DNA of 64,000 nucleotides from Lithobates sylvaticus. Taxonomy: Eukaryota > Chordata > Amphibia > Anura > Ranidae. The position numbers were made by a program, and so were the translations under genes. The stretch spans positions 608,922,457 to 608,986,456 of the forward strand of contig CM053026.1 of assembly GCA_028564925.1 (NCBI GenBank), given 5' to 3'. Below are positions 23,501-34,449 of the stretch, piece by piece (the stretch's first letter is position 1; each line of letters begins with the position of its first letter). Below the pieces are notes generated by a model that was not told the origin of the DNA, did no database searches, and was given only the letters and a program-made list of their open reading frames with translations.

Positions 23501-26500
23501 ATGGCTCTTAAGATATATTCATGTAATGTAAAGGGTCTGAACTCCATCAAGAAACGATGGCAAGCTCTGAAGGAGTTCAGGGCCTCCAATGCAGAGGTGA
23601 TCATGATTCAGGAGACACACTTTAAATCCGAAGGAACTTTCAAATTCGCTTCCAAACATTTTCCGACGGCTTATATAGCCTCCGATTCCTCCGGTAAAGC
23701 AGGGGTAGCGATTCTAATTAAACGTTCCTGCCCTATACGGGTCCTTTCGTCCTACCTAGACCCTCACGGTCGCTTTATTCTCCTGAATTGTGATCATCTG
23801 AACACACATTTCTCTTTGACAAACATTTACGCCCCCAATGTGGGACAAATTAACTTTTTGAACTCAGTCTTTGAAAAACTGCAACCCTTTTCCCAACCCT
23901 TTACGATATTAGGAGGTGACTTCAATGTGTGCATGTCACCGACCAGAGATAGACAAACCCTTTTTAACAATTCTCAGCAACCCACCTCCCAGAAATTATC
24001 AGCATCTTTCCGCCAGCTAACAAGGTCGCATAACCTTTTTGACACATGGAGGGTAAAACACCCCACTCAAAGGACCTATTCCTTTTACTCCCATGCCCAC
24101 AAAGTATATTCCAGGCTAGACCACTTTCTGGTCACTGCCCCCCTCCTCCCTTACGTTATATCATCCGAGATAAATCCCATCACCTGGTCGGATCATGCAC
24201 CCATTGAACTCGATATACTATTATCATCTACTACCCCAAAATCCTGTCACTGGCGCCTTAATGAATCCATGCTAAAAAACCCACTATCCCATTCGCACCT
24301 GGAACAAAAACTAATTGAATTTTTTCAACTAAACGAGGGTTCAGTCTCTGAGGTGTCCACCTTGTGGGAAGCCCACAAGGCCTTTTTTAGAGGTGAATGT
24401 ATATCTACAGGCTCACGCTTAAAGCGAGATTCTGCAAAGATAAAAACCGACCTCACTGCCCAACTCTACTCTGCAGAAAAGAGACTCCTGGCTTCCCCCA
24501 CGGTGGAAAAGTTGAGAACTGTTACCTCGCTCCGAAATAGGATCAAAACACTTGATATGAATAAAATCTCCAAATCCATGCTATGGGCCAGACAAAAATT
24601 TTACGAATATGCTAATAAACCCCATACCATGTTAGTTAACAGGCTAAAACCACGACCATACCTATCAATACCAGACCACTTGATACAGCCAGACGGCACT
24701 CCCACGTACTGTCCCATGACAATGACCAAAACGTTCGGAAACTTTTATAACCAATTATATAATTGTTTAAGCTCAGATCCGAACACCCAATTCTCTCAAA
24801 CTAAATTTGAAAGCTTCATGTCCTCTCTTAGACTACCTACCCTCTCCTCTACACAGCTTTCCACACTCAACTCCCCAATCGATTCCACAGAAATAACTGA
24901 TGTGATTAAAAATCTTCCGTCTCACAAATCCCCAGGTCCAGATGGTCTGCCATATTCCTACTATAAGACTTTCCTGCCGATCCTTAGCCCTCATCTCCAA
25001 AACCTATACACCTCCCTCCTCAAAGGTACCGTTCCACACCCACAATTCATGCACGCCAATCTAACAGTTATCCCCAAACCAGGTAAGGACCCAGCCATCC
25101 CTGATAACTACCGCCCTATAGCCTTACTAAATTCGGACTATAAAATTTTCACTAAAATATTAGCTAACAGATTGTCCCCCATGTTAAAAACCTTAATACA
25201 TAAAGATCAAGTAGGATTCGTCCCAACAAGACACGCAGGTGATAATACGAGGAGGACCATTGACCTAATAGACTTGGTGAATAAGACCAAACAACCCACC
25301 ATAGTGCTGAGCCTAGATGCCCAAAAAGCATTCGACCGTTTAAGCTGGCCGTTCATGTTTGCGGTCCTACAAAAGTTTGGATTCTCTGGTCCCTTTATAC
25401 AAGCCCTACAAGCTTTATACTCATCCCCCACATCCCAAGTCCAACTATCCTCCTTTACATCACAGAGGTTCACTCTTAGCAACGGAACGAGACAGGGATG
25501 TCCCCTGTCTCCCCTATTATTTATATTAAGTCTTGAACCACTAGCGGTCGCTATCAGAGACCACCCTGCCGTACGGGGGATCCCACTGCGAGGACTTGAC
25601 TATAAACTATCGCTTTTTGCTGATGACATCTTGCTACTTATCACTCGCCCAGATTCCACCTTACCTCTTCTACACGATATATTATCCTCCTTCAGCTCCA
25701 TATCGGGATTTAAAATCAACCAGTCAAAAACAGAAGCCCTTCCCATAAACATACCACCAGATATACTCTCTTCCCTACAATCTACATATAAATATAGATG
25801 GTGCTCATCCTCACTGAAATATCTGGGCATACACTTAACCCCCTCATACTCCTCTCTCATGATCTCGGAAATAACAAGACTTCTTAATCTCTGGTCCTCC
25901 ATCCCTATATCTCTCCTTGGCAGGATCAATGTCCTCAAAATGACAATTCTTCCCAAACTGCTCTATTTGTTTGAAACCCTCCCAATCTCAGTTCCAATGT
26001 CGCAGCTGAAAAATCTCCAGAGGAAATTCCTACAATTTATTTGGAATAATGCGTCCCATAGAATCGCCAAATCGGTGGTCTTTGCCCTCAGGTCCAAAGG
26101 CGGACTAGCTGCTCCAGACATCATTAAATATTACTACGCCTCACACCTTAGGGCAATGGCCACCTGGACCTCTAGAAAAGCTCCCAGCAGATGGGCCGAA
26201 ATAGAAATGAGTATCACTGCCCCAGTACATCTGTGCTACTTACTATGGCCAGCTTCCAACAAATTTATGCCCCAATTGAGGTCCCTATGTCTAGCCCCGA
26301 TGCTTTTTTCCCTATCCATCTGGAAGAAGTGCGCTGAACGGTTTTCCTTATCCTCACCATGCTCCCCTCTGCAGAATGTTTTATTTAACCCAGACATCCC
26401 AGATGGAATGCCTTATACACGCACCCTTCCATGGACGCAAGCAGGAGTCTTTCAGTTGCGACACTTGGTACACCCCGCATCCCGTAAACTCTACACCTTC

Positions 26501-27310
26501 AAGGAACTACAAAAGAAACACAATCTCCCCACTTCCCTACAATACTCTTACCTACAATTTAAACACTATTTCCTCTCCGGCTCTCCCTCCCTCACTTTAG
26601 AAAAGCCCACAGCTTTTGAAATGCTATGTCCTGACGGTCCACATGAAGCCAAACTAATATCTTCTATATACAAGATGCTGCACGAAACCCCTCCTTTAAC
26701 AGATTTAACGCATAATTATATGAAGAAATGGTCTCGAGCATTGAACCACCCAATCTCACTAATAGACTGGGATAAAATATGTGAATCCACCTCAAAAATC
26801 TCACGATGCGTAACCCATAAAGAAACTGCCATCAAAATATTATTTTTCTGGTATAGAACCCCAGACATACTCCATGCTCAAAACCCATCTGTCCCCAATT
26901 TATGCTGGAGATGTAGACAGGCAGTAGGTACCCATATTCATATCTTTTGGGAATGCCCTATTCTTGACCATTATTGGACTGAAGTTCACAAGTTATTACA
27001 ATCGCTCCTTTCCAGCACGATACAGAGAACCCCTATACACTTCCTGCTAGGCCTTCCTTTCCCGGGAATCCCCAAACCATTACAAAAACTCGGATCTTTT
27101 ATACTATTGGCAGCAAAGAGAGCCATCCCTAGACAATGGTTATCTCCCTCCCCCCCCACTCTCCACCACCTCCTTACAATAACCACAGAAATACGCAGAA
27201 TGGAACATATGACTGCAAAGATTGATGATAAACTACCCTTGTTTGATAGGATCTGGAAGAATTGGGATGACTCAATATACTCCCTTGACTCGGACACCCC
27301 CCCCCCCTAA
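23501..27310 (+). CDS. LINE ORF2 protein: endonuclease, reverse transcriptase, zinc knuckle
   Basis: An intact 1269-codon frame. Residues 1-235 form an AP-type endonuclease: CNVKGLNSIKKRW (8-20), QETHF (~37), GGDFN (~138), YSRLDHFLV (~205), WSDHAPIEL (~229). Residues about 475-780 form the reverse transcriptase: SPGPDGLPYSYYK (~476), RPIALLNSDYKIF, LSLDAQKAFDR (~604), NGTRQGCPLSP (~660), LFADDILLL with the catalytic DD (~704), KYLGIHL (~773). The C-terminal knuckle CWRCRQAVGTHIHIFWECP starts near 1134. In this family the protein nicks chromosomal DNA and uses the 3' OH to prime copying of LINE RNA. The start MALKIYSCN is chosen because endonuclease homology begins at once. All catalytic residues I can check are present. 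Confidence 0.95.
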   Translation: MALKIYSCNVKGLNSIKKRWQALKEFRASNAEVIMIQETHFKSEGTFKFASKHFPTAYIASDSSGKAGVAILIKRSCPIRVLSSYLDPHGRFILLNCDHLNTHFSLTNIYAPNVGQINFLNSVFEKLQPFSQPFTILGGDFNVCMSPTRDRQTLFNNSQQPTSQKLSASFRQLTRSHNLFDTWRVKHPTQRTYSFYSHAHKVYSRLDHFLVTAPLLPYVISSEINPITWSDHAPIELDILLSSTTPKSCHWRLNESMLKNPLSHSHLEQKLIEFFQLNEGSVSEVSTLWEAHKAFFRGECISTGSRLKRDSAKIKTDLTAQLYSAEKRLLASPTVEKLRTVTSLRNRIKTLDMNKISKSMLWARQKFYEYANKPHTMLVNRLKPRPYLSIPDHLIQPDGTPTYCPMTMTKTFGNFYNQLYNCLSSDPNTQFSQTKFESFMSSLRLPTLSSTQLSTLNSPIDSTEITDVIKNLPSHKSPGPDGLPYSYYKTFLPILSPHLQNLYTSLLKGTVPHPQFMHANLTVIPKPGKDPAIPDNYRPIALLNSDYKIFTKILANRLSPMLKTLIHKDQVGFVPTRHAGDNTRRTIDLIDLVNKTKQPTIVLSLDAQKAFDRLSWPFMFAVLQKFGFSGPFIQALQALYSSPTSQVQLSSFTSQRFTLSNGTRQGCPLSPLLFILSLEPLAVAIRDHPAVRGIPLRGLDYKLSLFADDILLLITRPDSTLPLLHDILSSFSSISGFKINQSKTEALPINIPPDILSSLQSTYKYRWCSSSLKYLGIHLTPSYSSLMISEITRLLNLWSSIPISLLGRINVLKMTILPKLLYLFETLPISVPMSQLKNLQRKFLQFIWNNASHRIAKSVVFALRSKGGLAAPDIIKYYYASHLRAMATWTSRKAPSRWAEIEMSITAPVHLCYLLWPASNKFMPQLRSLCLAPMLFSLSIWKKCAERFSLSSPCSPLQNVLFNPDIPDGMPYTRTLPWTQAGVFQLRHLVHPASRKLYTFKELQKKHNLPTSLQYSYLQFKHYFLSGSPSLTLEKPTAFEMLCPDGPHEAKLISSIYKMLHETPPLTDLTHNYMKKWSRALNHPISLIDWDKICESTSKISRCVTHKETAIKILFFWYRTPDILHAQNPSVPNLCWRCRQAVGTHIHIFWECPILDHYWTEVHKLLQSLLSSTIQRTPIHFLLGLPFPGIPKPLQKLGSFILLAAKRAIPRQWLSPSPPTLHHLLTITTEIRRMEHMTAKIDDKLPLFDRIWKNWDDSIYSLDSDTPPP

Positions 27311-28980
27311 TACCCACTAGCGCCAAATACTGAACAGCCTGTTCCTTATAAATACATTATTTGCACTCTATTCAACCACTTTGAATTACGCGATAATAGG
27401 TTAATGTAATGGACATCCTACTTAAATGATCCACTTTTGGAAACAGAGAACATTAAACCTTACATTTGCCGTTATGGACTCTTAGATGTACTTTTATGCC
27501 ACCTGTTTTGTTTTTGTTTCTCTTTGTGGCTTTGTTCTATTCCTTATATCCTCTTAATGTACCAACCGAAGTTAAAACGTCATATCTTATGTAAAATGTG
27601 ATATACTACCCTGTAACTGTTGTATTATTATAAATAAACAATTAAAAAAAAAAATAAGGAGGACAAGAGTTGGGTTAAGTTAGAAATGAGTTTAAGTCGA
27701 ACAAACACGGGGAAAATGATATGGATACCGCCACAATGTCGAGAGTTAGGACCAAACACAAATTTACTTACAAAAAATTCACTAAAGGTCTGGGATGTAA
27801 TACAGAAGAGGCACAAATGGGACTATAACTCCCCATTAATTTCACTATTAGACACAAACTTCTTCCCACCCGGGAAGGAGGAGCACTTATATTACAGCAG
27901 GTGGGCCAATAATGATAATCTGAGATTGCAGGATGCGATGGAAGGAAATAGACTGTACACGTATAGTGAAATCACACGGGAATGGGGACAGAAACCACTA
28001 GATAGATGGAGATACACTCAATTACAACACTTCGTGGGGAGTTTGCCACAGCCACTACGAGGGAAGAATCACAAGAGACCGTTAGAGAAACTACTCGAGT
28101 CACCACAAAGCTTAGAGAAAAGGATTTCAAAAACATACAAAATACTGTTGCGAGAGGCAGACCACGAGTATCCAGCTTACCTAGAAAAGTGGGAAAAGGA
28201 GATAGGCCCGCTAAGAAGTGATGAACATAGGGAAAAGATATTAAAGTTAGTACATTTGACAGCAAAAGACACGCAAACAAGGGAAATGTCATACAAACTC
28301 TTAGTGAGGTGGTATGTAACCCCACAGAGAGCAAATGTATATAGCGAAGACAACCCCCCAACATGCTGGAGAGGGTGTTCGGTAGTTGGAACGTTCCCAC
28401 ACATGTGGTGGGAGTGTCCCAAAATACAAACCTTCTGGGATCAAGTATTAGAATTAATTGACCTCATAACGGGGGAAAGGGTCAATAAACAACCATGGGT
28501 GTGCTTGTTCAATGATACAGAGATGATACAGTGCCTGAAGACTGAAGTGCCTGAAGACTTTAACTCCCCATTTACTGAATGCTGCGAAGGCTTTGATCCC
28601 CCGTTGGTGGAAATGCCCAAACGCCCCCTCCATGAAAGCATGGATGGAGAAAGTGGAGCAGACATGCACTATAGAAGAGTCGATTCATAAGTTAGAAGAC
28701 ACAGAAGGTAAACATCGAAAGAAATGGAAACAATGGAGAGAGTTCAGGAAAACTGATAGATACCTGCTGGAGAAAGATTCATGAAGGGAATAGAAGGAAG
28801 CGAGCGAGAGCGAGATGGGGTAGGCCTTCTTTTTCTTTTTTTTTTTCGCCACTTAGGGGAGTGGGGTAGAGGGTGGGACAGGGCATGGAAGGGTAGATTT
28901 GTAGGATATAAAATGATGTGTAATGACTGTAAACGTTTAATTTCAGTGTAATATTTTTAAAATACGAAAATAAAGAATAT

Positions 28981-29066
<86 letters not shown>
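28981..29066. repeat. (TA)n followed by (CA)n microsatellite
   Basis: About 28 TA units (28983-29040) pass directly into about 13 CA units. It sits at the 3' end of the truncated LINE and abuts the Tc1 MITE. It may have grown from the LINE tail. Confidence 0.95.
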
Positions 29067-29072
<6 letters not shown>

Positions 29073-29414
29073 CTCACAAAAGTGAGTACACCCCTCACAT
29101 TTTTGTAAATATTTTATTACTGGTATATCTTTTCATGTGACAACCCTGAAGAAATTACACGTTGCTTCAATGTAAAGTAGTGAGTGTACAGCTTGTATAA
29201 CAGTGTACATTTGCTGCCCCCTCAAAATAACTCAACACACAGCCATTAATGTCTAAACCGCTGGCAACAAAAGTGAGTACACCCCTGTGAAAATAGCCAA
29301 ATTGGGCATTTTGGACCCAAAAAGTGTAATTTCTTCAGTGTTGTCACATAAAAAGATATAATAAAACATTTAAACAAATGTTGTGAGGGGTGTACTCACT
29401 TTTGTCAGATACTG
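29067..29414. mobile_element. Tc1-type MITE (348 bp)
   Basis: The ends CAGTATCTCACAAAAGTGAG and (reverse complement) CAGTATCTGACAAAAGTGAG are inverted for more than 35 bases with few differences. TA follows the right end (29415-29416). The left TA has become CA at the microsatellite. The 'AAAGTGAGTACACCCCT' end is, from general knowledge, widespread among vertebrate Tc1 elements. There is no coding region. Confidence 0.85.
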
Positions 29415-29726
29415 TATAGTAGGAATAGAAAATAATCACCCCCCTTTAAAAAGATCACATTTTGTTGCTTTGCAGCCTGAAATGAAGACACAGTTTTATC
29501 TTTATCTAGCTTTATTTACACGTATAACTTACTTGTGCAACTTATAACATTCAAGTGAAAGATATAACACCAACATGTCAGAATTGTATTTTTTTTATTA
29601 AAAAACAAAATCACTGAGTTGGAAAAAAGATCACCGCCCTCCTAAAAAAAAAACAATAAGGTGTAGCTAATCACCTTATCAATGGCAAACAGGTCAGAGA
29701 GGTTACTAAGAGGCCTGCAGCAAATC

Positions 29727-30180
29727 TTAAAGTGGAAGTAAAGTCGATTTTTTGACTTTCACCTACAGGTAAGCCTATAATGAGGCTTACCTGTAGGTAA
29801 AAAAAATATCTCCTAAACCTGTACGGTTTAGGAGATATTCCCCGTGCAATGCGCCGCTGACTGCAGCGGCACATGTGCACGGGGGATTCTCGGCCGAAAG
29901 GCCGTCAGAATCCAAACCCTGCCGGGATGAAGTCTCCCGTGCGCATGCGCGGGAGTGACGACATCGCGGCTCCAGCCACTCACAGCGCTGGAGTCACGAT
30001 ACCCGGAAGACACGCCGAGGCAACATGTCATCGACCTCGGCGTGGACCAGGTGAGTTACCGTCGCCTCGTTCTAAGGTAAGTATTTCATAATGAGCTAGT
30101 ATGCGGTGCATACTAGCTCATTATGCCTTTTCCCTTACAGGTGTATAAAAAATATGTCAGCGGGTTTACTACCGCTTTAA
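29727..30180. mobile_element. TTAA MITE, AGTGGTTGTAAA family, inside Tc1
   Basis: TTAAAGTGGAAGTAAA (29727) and TTTACTACCGCTTTAA (to 30180) are inverted with TTAA borders. The family hairpins are all present: ACCTACAGGTAAGCC/GGCTTACCTGTAGGT, CCTAAACC/GGTTTAGG and GAGCTAGTATGC/GCATACTAGCTC. It lies within the Tc1 element, so it is younger than that insertion. Confidence 0.85.
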
Positions 30181-31170
30181 GCAGTTGCAGGATTTTATGA
30201 CAAAGAGTGATCATTGTGTGCATGTGACAACAATATCACAAATTCTCCACATGTGGCTTGTATTTGAGGGTTGCAAGAAAAAAAAAACACTCCTCACGAC
30301 TGAGCTTTGCCAAAACGCACCTTGAAGATTCCGAGGCCACATGGGAAAGGGTGTTATGGTCAGATCTAAACTTGAATTATTTGGCCTCAACACCAAACTA
30401 TATGTCTGGCGGAAATCCAATACAGCTCACCATCCAAATAACACCATTCCTATAGTAAAGCATGGAGGTGGAAATATCCTGTTATGGGGGTTTCTCTGCA
30501 GCAGGGACTGGAGCACTTGTCAGGATAGAAGGAAAAATTGGTGGGGCAAATTCTTAAGGAACATCTGCTGCCCTCTGCCAGAAAGTTGTCAATGTAAAAA
30601 AGGTTTACCAACATGACAATGACCCAAAGTTTGCAGCAAAAATGACCACACAGAGGTTGAAGGGAAGAAAGGTGAAGGTCTTTGCATGGCCTAGTCAGAG
30701 CCCAGACTTAAACCCCATTGAAATTCTGTGGAATGACTTGAAGACTGTAGTCCACAAAAGGTCACCATCAAATTTAAAGCAGAGGTCCGCCCACCGCTGC
30801 AAAAATTAAACATACATAAAGCTACATACTACATACTGCAGCTGCTGACTTTTTTATGATCGGACACTTACCTGTCCTGGAGTCCAGCGATGTCGGCACC
30901 GCAGCTGATGTTTCCATCAGCTGTCAGGTGCATGCTGCCTCCATTGCGAGTAAGGGAACCCTACTGCCCATGCGCAAGGCGGGGCTCCTACTGTCCCGGA
31001 GGCTGGGGAAGAAGGAAGGAGCCGGTGACGTCAATACCCATGGCTGAGGCTCCCAGAAGTGGGAACAGGATACCTGTGAAAGACAGGAACCCCCCCCCCC
31101 CGAAAGGTACCAAATGTGGCACTGACGGGGGTGTAACTCTGCTTTAACTGAACTTGAGCATTTCTGCAAA
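30181..31170 (+). pseudogene. Tc1 transposase remnant
   Basis: Pieces occur in different frames: [17 protein letters not shown] (~30325), [13 protein letters not shown] (~30460) and [15 protein letters not shown] (~30697). The last contains the conserved NPIE with the third catalytic residue of the DDE triad. The reading continues past the nested MITE with LEHFCKEEWG (~31152), the C-terminal end of Tc1 transposases. The N-terminal DNA-binding region is mostly gone. Multiple frame changes plus the 30774-31147 insertion make it non-functional. Confidence 0.82.
30774..31147. mobile_element. TTAA MITE, AGCAGCT-hairpin family, inside Tc1 transposase
   Basis: TTAAAGCAGAGGTCCGCCC (30774) is inverted with the right end, GGTGTAACTCTGCTTTAA (to 31147). 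The left subterminal region shares 'gcagctgctgactttt' and 'cttacctgtcctgg' with the element at 8718. The insertion point lies between the codons for SPSNLK and the C-terminal LEHFCKEEWG of the Tc1 transposase. Confidence 0.85.
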
Positions 31171-31512
31171 GAAGAGTGGGGGGGGAAATTGCAAAGTCTA
31201 GATGTGCGATGTTAGCAAAGACATATCCGAAACAGACTAAAGCCTGTAATTAAAGCAAAATGTGGTTCAACAAAATACTGACACAAGGGGGTGATTCTTT
31301 TTCCAGCTCAGTGATTTGGTTTTTGGATTTTTTTAAATATGTTTCTGACATGTTGGTGTTTAAGCTTTCACTTGGATGTTATAAGATGTTATAAGTTGCA
31401 CTGAGTAAATACAAAAAAAATAAAGCTGGATAAAACATTCATTATTTCAGGCTGCAAATCAACAAAATGTGATTATTCAAAAGGGGGGAGTGTTTCTTTT
31501 CTATACCCGTTG

Positions 31513-31516
31513 TGTG

Positions 31517-31599
<83 letters not shown>

Positions 31600-32016
31600 T
31601 GTATATAGTAATATTGGGGTGATTATACTCATGTGGTAGGTACTTTTCCAATGAGTTGCGCCAGTCCAAACTCTACTTTAAGGCATGACAGCCCACTTTT
31701 ATTGAACATAACAGAAAGTTCACATGAACATCAGTTGACCGGTTGACCTCTACATCAACATTAATAGTCAGCTGAAAATGCTGAGCCACTCTATCAGTTT
31801 CTCTGACTGTGTTTCCCAGCACTTCTGATTTACTTGGCTCATGTAGCCTCTAGTCGCAGTGCCCTGCTGCACGGTCCACTACTTGCTTCTGGATAGGGGT
31901 TCTCCTGACACCCCGATAGGAGCCAATTTGACTCCTGGTACAAGAACTCCGGTTTCCTGGCTATATAATGTGGCATAAAACATTGAAAAAGCTACCATTT
32001 ATTCTACAGGTATATA
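31513..32016. other. TA microsatellite and unannotated sequence
   Basis: About 38 TA units, interrupted once near 31559, occupy 31518-31594. The rest to 32016 has no gene or element I recognise. Confidence 0.6.
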
Positions 32017-32170
32017 TACAACCTATATTGTCAAAAGTATTGGGACACCTGCCTTTACACGCACATGAATATTAATCGCCCACCCATTACCGCTATAACA
32101 CCTTCAACTCTTCTGGGAAGGCTGTCCACAAGGTTTAAGAGTATGAGAATGTTTGAGGGTAATTTTCTAA
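32017..32170. mobile_element. Tc1 end fragment
   Basis: It begins TATTGTCAAAAGTATTGGGA and continues with 'cacctgcctttacacgcaca' and 'tcttctgggaaggctgtcca', a recognisable vertebrate Tc1 left end. It breaks off after about 150 bases, with no right end nearby. Recognition is from memory of the family. Confidence 0.65.
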
Positions 32171-34446
32171 CAAAAAAAAAAAAAATGCAGATTCTAACAT
32201 TTGTGAGAGAAATGTGGTTATAAAGGTTATTGATGGAGTAAAGGTTCACCCACTAACTAGTGAAATAAGTGATTTGATGCTGTCTCTGTCTCCAGTAAAC
32301 AGATTTCCCAAACCTTTAGATTGACAGGGACACAAAAAATCTGTGGGAACACAGAGTGTAAAAAAAAAACCTGAGAAGCCCGAAAAAAAGGTTTTAATCC
32401 TCCCCAATCATGCTTCAACAAACAATAAATTTTGCTTGGATTTTGGCTTTGTTACCAATTTTTAATGTATATAAATGTGTCAGTAGAATGAGATGAATAT
32501 TGTATTTCCAATGCCATTGCTATTGACCTCTGTATCCATGTTTCTGGTGTGAAGCATGGTGAAGTTATTTACCAAAGAAGTACTGTATTTTTTATTTTGT
32601 GTATGTTGTTATTGTGGCTGTACAAGAACAAACAAGATCGATGAAAGAAAAAAAGTGTACATAATAACGATAAAAGCAAATTAGCAAAATCACTAAGGTA
32701 AGAATAGGTTAAAAGGAAATAACCCATAACTAAGATTTAATAAGGGACTAAACTGAAACAACTCTTATCTAGTTTAACCTATGTGTGGGTGATTTGTATT
32801 CCCATAGCCCTGTATATTCTGCTTCCTCAGGAAGACATCTAAAGTTTTTATTGAAGTTGTAGATTTTTGAATTTGTATGGCTCATTTATTTAGGAGCTAC
32901 TGTCATTGCGCATGAAGCACAGAGTGAGATCTTTCTGTCAAACTGACTGCTCCGCCATGCAGATGATATCAAGAGAAAGTTGTTCCTCATGTAATCAATG
33001 TATCTTATCTACCAATTTAATACATGGGTCTCACTCTGTGTTTCTAGAGTGCTGCAGAGTTTGACAACCCAGTTATGAGTATCAGAAGCCCTGACAACTC
33101 CTGGTACACAGCGTGGGACTAAACTGACAACCTAGTTACCAAATTAATCCCAAACAGTGACACTCTTGATGTAATTTGTAGATATGATGGGTTGCCTCAT
33201 GGCAACCATGTGAGATCCTATAAATGATGTTACACCACTGGTGCAGGATCCAATGGGGATTACATTTTTAGGGTCAGTGGTGAATGAAAAGACATTACAA
33301 ACTTACAAATGTATACTTTGCTATTAGGTAAGCAGTATGCTAATAGGAAAGTATAGAAGGGAAAAGCTGTGATATAAGAAATGCCCAGGGTACACTACAG
33401 CCTGAAATTTCGTGGAGAGCAGCCTACATCTCTGTACAAATGTCCTTGGAAAAAAGTTGCAAGCTTGAGACATCACACTTTGGGAGAGCCCAGGCCAACC
33501 ACTGGAAACAAGGCTGTTGCTGATTAATGATGAGATTAAGATCCGCAACTTTTTAAAGTTTTCTGCTTAAAAGTTAGGGTTAATGAGAGGAGAACTGAAT
33601 AGTAATACACAGGTGGAGATGAAACACTGAGTGTTAGGCATGCTAATAATATGGAAGAGAAAAAGTGAGATAAAAGCTTAATATGTGTGGAACGTGCTGT
33701 AAAGAGGAAGGATCTGGTTGTCATAGTGAAAGAAGAAAGACTTTTATACATAAACGGACAGAGAAAAGCAAAGAGCCTTAGTAAAAGGAAAATAATTAAG
33801 GGGGAGAAAGAGAAATTGTAAGCTGTGTAGTCTCAAAACATTCTCATTTGCCACATTTTTCAGTTCTAGTCATCTCCCATTTAACTTCCACATTCTATTA
33901 TGTCATGTTTCAAGACATCAGGGGGGTTATGGATAGATATGTAGCTGAGAAAAAATAAAAGCTGAAATTCCACTTAAGGTGACAGTTTACAAACTGCATA
34001 TACTGTATGTACGGTAAATATAAAAGGCCCACAGAAAACCATGGGAATTTAAAGTGCTTCACAAACACAATACAAACAATATATATATATATATGATACA
34101 ATTCTATTTATTAGGCTATCCAGTTGTTTCCTAATTAGAATATCTAGAAAAAAATATTTATAGATTAGCAGAGACTATGAACATTAAAAAAAAAAACAAC
34201 CTCATCAAAGCTAATACAAATTAATAAGTAAGTAAATAAATAAATTCAAGCATTATTCAGGGTCAGCATACACTTTCTGAACTGAGATGCTGGCTCTGAG
34301 ATAACACGGTTATTTAAATCATGATTTCGGTGCAGTTTTTGGCTTTGTTTTTAAATGTCTTACTTAAGTCAGCCTCCTGTTGTACAAACTCACACCTCCT
34401 GTTGTACAAACTCATGTTGCAGCCTGATCCCTATGGGAGGGAAGAC
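32171..34446. other. Long stretch without a recognised gene or element
   Basis: Ordinary AT-rich sequence of about 2.3 kb. There are short A runs (32170-32184, 32350-32358) and a brief TA run near 34080-34094. No coding frame has recognisable motifs. It is the longest apparently unique interval in the window. Confidence 0.45.
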
Positions 34447-34449
34447 TAA

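Larger units (their letters stand above)
21429..27652 (+). mobile_element. Full-length L1/Tx1-clade LINE (6.2 kb), young
   Basis: The 15-bp duplication AATAAGGAGGACAAG lies at 21414-21428 and 27653-27667. The order is a GC-rich 5' UTR, a damaged ORF1 (21576-22706), a T-rich inter-ORF spacer (about 22707-23500), intact ORF2 (23501-27310), and a 3' UTR ending in ATAAACAATT plus an A-rich tail. Length and order fit L1/Tx1 elements. Exact target duplications and a 1269-codon open frame indicate recent insertion. The damaged ORF1 suggests it was either mobilised in trans or damaged afterwards. Confidence 0.95.
20985..28784 (+). pseudogene. LINE ORF2 C-terminal half, interrupted
   Basis: The left exon-like part (to 21428) reads GYLGINLTAQ, LSWTGKINAVKMFILPVF and RGGLAAPDFKKYY, the end of the reverse transcriptase/thumb region. 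The right part (from 27668) continues in frame with SWVKLEMSLSRTN and reaches the C-terminal knuckle CWRGCSVVGTFPHMWWECP at about 28363-28420. A frame change near 28550 moves the last about 70 codons (LIPRWWKCPNAPSMKAW, ending 28784) into another frame. With no endonuclease domain and a 6.2-kb insertion, it is non-functional. Confidence 0.85.
20985..28980 (+). mobile_element. 5'-truncated L1/Tx1-type LINE interrupted by another LINE
   Basis: This copy begins within the reverse transcriptase region of ORF2 (GYLGINLTAQ) and runs to a 3' UTR ending in AAAATAAAGAATATAAAA before a TA/CA microsatellite. Truncation at the 5' end is usual for target-primed reverse transcription. The complete LINE at 21429-27652 is inserted inside it. 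Removing that element and one copy of the 15-bp duplication restores one continuous ORF2 frame. Its proteins differ clearly from both other LINEs in the window, so it is a third lineage. Confidence 0.88.
29417..31512 (+). mobile_element. Tc1-type transposon with long IR/DR ends and two nested MITEs
   Basis: Inverted ends of about 230 bases (29417-29650 and about 31275-31512) share blocks such as CACATTTTGTTG, GCAGCCTGAAAT and ACACCAACATGTCAG. Each end carries an outer and an inner copy of a similar motif (for example AAAAGATCAC at the left), as in the IR/DR subgroup of Tc1 elements. The transposase is degraded, and TTAA MITEs are inserted at 29727 and 30774. Exact tips are uncertain because the right one meets a TA microsatellite. 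Confidence 0.82.
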
